Positions 61,576 through 64,000 of a stretch of 64,000 nt of DNA are shown here, piece after piece. The notes beneath the pieces were generated by a model that was not told the origin of the DNA, searched no databases, and saw only the letters and a program-made list of their open reading frames with translations. Source of the DNA: Montifringilla adamsi (taxonomy: Eukaryota > Chordata > Aves > Passeriformes > Passeridae); the NCBI GenBank assembly GCA_017590115.1, contig JAGGNK010006892.1, positions 16,903,736 through 16,967,735 of the forward strand. Direction: 5' to 3'. Every line of letters starts with the position of its first letter. The first letter of the stretch is position 1. A program made the translations under genes and the position numbers.

Positions 61576-64000
61576 GTTTCTTTCCTTAGATTAGTAAGAT
61601 TTTGCTGTTAATCTTTATTTTAACTTAACAGTAACAGAAGTGAAAATGTTAGACTTCCAAATGCTATCTCTGATCCCAAAGCATGATGTTCCTGGGATGA
61701 GGGATGGAGTCTACAAAACCAGATTCCCTTGAGGTACTGCTGCTCCTGCTAACATCCATACTTGGTTCTTTTGCAGACTTGATTCAGGCTCCAAGTTCGT
61801 GGCTGGTCTAAGCAGGTATGAATTTCCCTACAGGTAGCTTTAGGGATTTTTTTCCCCCAGTGAAATGTGTTAAAGGCCAGCTCTGCTTCCAGAAAGAATA
61901 AGGCAGAAAACACAGGTTACATCAGCAAATCTTCTTGCCCACTATTTTAATAAGAAGTTGTCTTTGTAGGTTAGTGACACCCAGCACAATACTTTAAAAT
62001 ACAAACCCATGTAGGCCTACTAGAAAAATACTTTAAATTTAATCTTTTAATTGTGATCAGATTAAAGCCAGAAGAGGCTTTTCATCCTGCTGGGAAGAAC
62101 TTACATAAACCAATTGTGCAATATAGTAGGTTAATTGTAAATTAAACAGATTTGTTTATGCATCTTAGACTTGGTTGCTTCTTGGGAAAATAAATTAATC
62201 TTTATTCTGTTCAACTAAAAACCCCAGTACCTCTGGTTCTCAGTTCTTCCTTCTCTCAAATTTCCCACTTTTTGATTTGAACTTAATTCAAATAATTTAG
62301 ACTAGAATTCTTAGACAGCAATTCTACATAGAAACTGAATATGCAAACTTGAAATTTTTTGGTTCAAAGGTTCTCTTAGTAAAGCATTTTAAGTGCTTGT
62401 TGTAGCTTGGTTTGAGTTAGGACTGATGGTCACTCAGCATGCTGCTTCTACAGCTTTTGTAGTTGTCCTTTCAATTTTAAAGAATTTTCATGGAACTAAA
62501 CTGAAATGGATTTTTGGGTATTTGAGATTTCTCTTTACCAAGACGAAGGGAGGAGAAAAACACCTTATTGTAAGAGGGGATGCATGGTGTTGAGAAGAAG
62601 CTCCAAACTGAGCTCATTCGCAGTATGCAGATGGAGTTGGGAGGAAAGGAAATGTCTCCTTGGAACATTGGTGTTTGATGTATTTTTCAGCTGTGTTCTT
62701 TCTCCTGTGCTGGGCACTGTTTTAATAATGAAGAGGTGTTCTTTTCCCCTTGGAACAACATAAGGGTACAGCAAAGATGTAATTTCTAAAAGTGTTTAAA
62801 ATCTCACTGTGAACTGAACTGAGTGTAAACCTGATAATAATGAAGACTTCATTAGAATCCTGTGGCTGGAAGCTGAAGTTGTACAAATTAAATTTTGAGC
62901 TGAGGTATTAGTTCCTAGCCAAGAAGTAAAATAAATATTGGAGCAGCTTATCCAGAGATGTTTTTTTACAGTGAATTTTCTTCAAGGTGACATTACACCT
63001 TTTCCTTCTGAAAAAACACACAGAAATTCAGCCTGCTGTAGTCTGCTTTGGGAAAAAATGCTTGCCCTGTGGGCGTGTGGATTTTTACTTCTGAGTCTGA
63101 AGCATTCCTGCTAAGAGTGAGTCCATACATACATGAACTCAAGTCCAAGGATTTTTAGCATATTGAGGCGGATCTGCATTCAGGTGCTAAAACCTGAATG
63201 CAGGTGATACATAGGGAATAAAAATAAATTATGATCCCTGCTAGAATCCCTCAGGCCCTGGTGTCTGCTGCAGAACAGTCATGAGAGACTTGAGCTTCTC
63301 ACTGAACACCCTTCCCAGTTTCCTTGGACTTGAAAAGAAGTTAGGCTACTCCAGAAGGACTGTGGGTTCCCAATTGCCCATCTTTTGGTAAAAAGATGAA
63401 GAGAAGGAACAAGAACCCTGAGAAAAAGAAGTCCTTTAGGTATAAAGCAGGGAGATGGAATTTCGTATCTTGCTTTGTCTACTAAAATGCAAAGAATCTC
63501 TTTTCATGTGCTGTCAAGTCTGTGTAAGTTTTTCTGCAGAAATGTGTTCTCATCTGTGGGTGACATAGATGTGCACTCCTACAAGAGGAAAGTGCTCTCA
63601 GGTTTTTGCTGGGCTGAGCTTTTCAGCTATGTAAGAAGACAAGTTGCCCCTAAGATTCTTAGCTAAATATAGTAGTCTCTTGGAGATTATTCCTACTGCT
63701 GCAGATAAATAGAGAACTTCTAATCTGATTAGCCAGAGTAGGGTGGAGTTCTGTGCTTTTCTCTTGTCAGGGGGTTATGTGCAGAGTGATTTGGAGATTA
63801 CAGGTGAGGGCCACTGTTCTCAGATGTCTCAGCAGCTTGTCTCAAGCTGTTGCCTTTCTGAGTCACTCGCATTTCAGTTCTCTGTGCTGTTGCACCACAT
63901 GAAAACTGCTCTGTTCAGCAGTCACTTGTTGCCAGTCAAGTGTAAGGTAGAGGAGGGAAGAGGGGCCTGGGAATCTGCCTGAGTTACCCTAATGCCAGTT
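61576..64000. other. downstream intergenic DNA, no gene seen
   Basis: 2.4 kb of AT-rich sequence with no convincing open frame, CpG island or repeat. In vertebrates I recall GPR12 lying downstream of WASF3; its single-exon receptor frame is not present here. Confidence 0.6.

Noticed and set aside
61576..64000. Search for the neighbouring receptor gene GPR12
   Set aside because: No frame of the expected size or any seven-helix pattern is present; if synteny holds, it lies beyond the window.

Overview
The window is avian genomic DNA. It is AT-rich, lacks bacterial gene structure, and carries several CR1 LINE copies whose 3' ends have the bird-type ATTCTATG-like tail. It also holds ERVL-type LTRs of a family common in birds. 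The species cannot be resolved from the sequence. Only one protein-coding gene is supported: WASF3 (WAVE3/SCAR3) on the + strand. Eight coding exons join in consistent phase to give a 497-residue protein, from the ATG at 37956 to the TGA at 59125-59127. The human protein, as I recall it, has 502 residues.

Layout: 1-14413 is intron, or possibly upstream DNA. No CpG island or first exon is visible, so the main promoter probably lies outside the window. A well-formed 91-nt exon at 14414-14504 is called as a 5'UTR exon. 14505-37945 is a 23-kb intron with CR1 fragments, a sense ERVL solo LTR (about 34.06-34.65 kb) and an antisense LTR-like block (about 36.78-37.26 kb). From 37.9 to 59.1 kb lie the coding exons: the N-terminal SCAR/WAVE homology domain (exons 1-4), the basic region (exon 5), the proline-rich region (exons 6-7) and the WH2-central-acidic module (exons 7-8). 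59128 to about 61.58 kb is the 3'UTR, with a distal AATAAA at 61551. The rest is intergenic with no recognisable gene.

The most interesting observation is a second version of coding exon 5 at 55153-55319, 1.8 kb downstream of the standard exon 5. It has good splice sites and the same phases (0 in, 2 out), and it encodes a basic segment closer to WASF2 than to the standard WASF3 exon. Using both copies creates an early stop, and skipping both shifts the frame, so the two should be mutually exclusive. Predicted isoforms are 497 and 494 residues, differing in the basic segment. Other notable structures are a retroviral gag nucleocapsid fragment placed inside a CR1 copy and flanked by a 7-bp duplication, a head-to-head CR1 pair, and a 23-bp exact direct repeat in and beside one of those CR1 copies.
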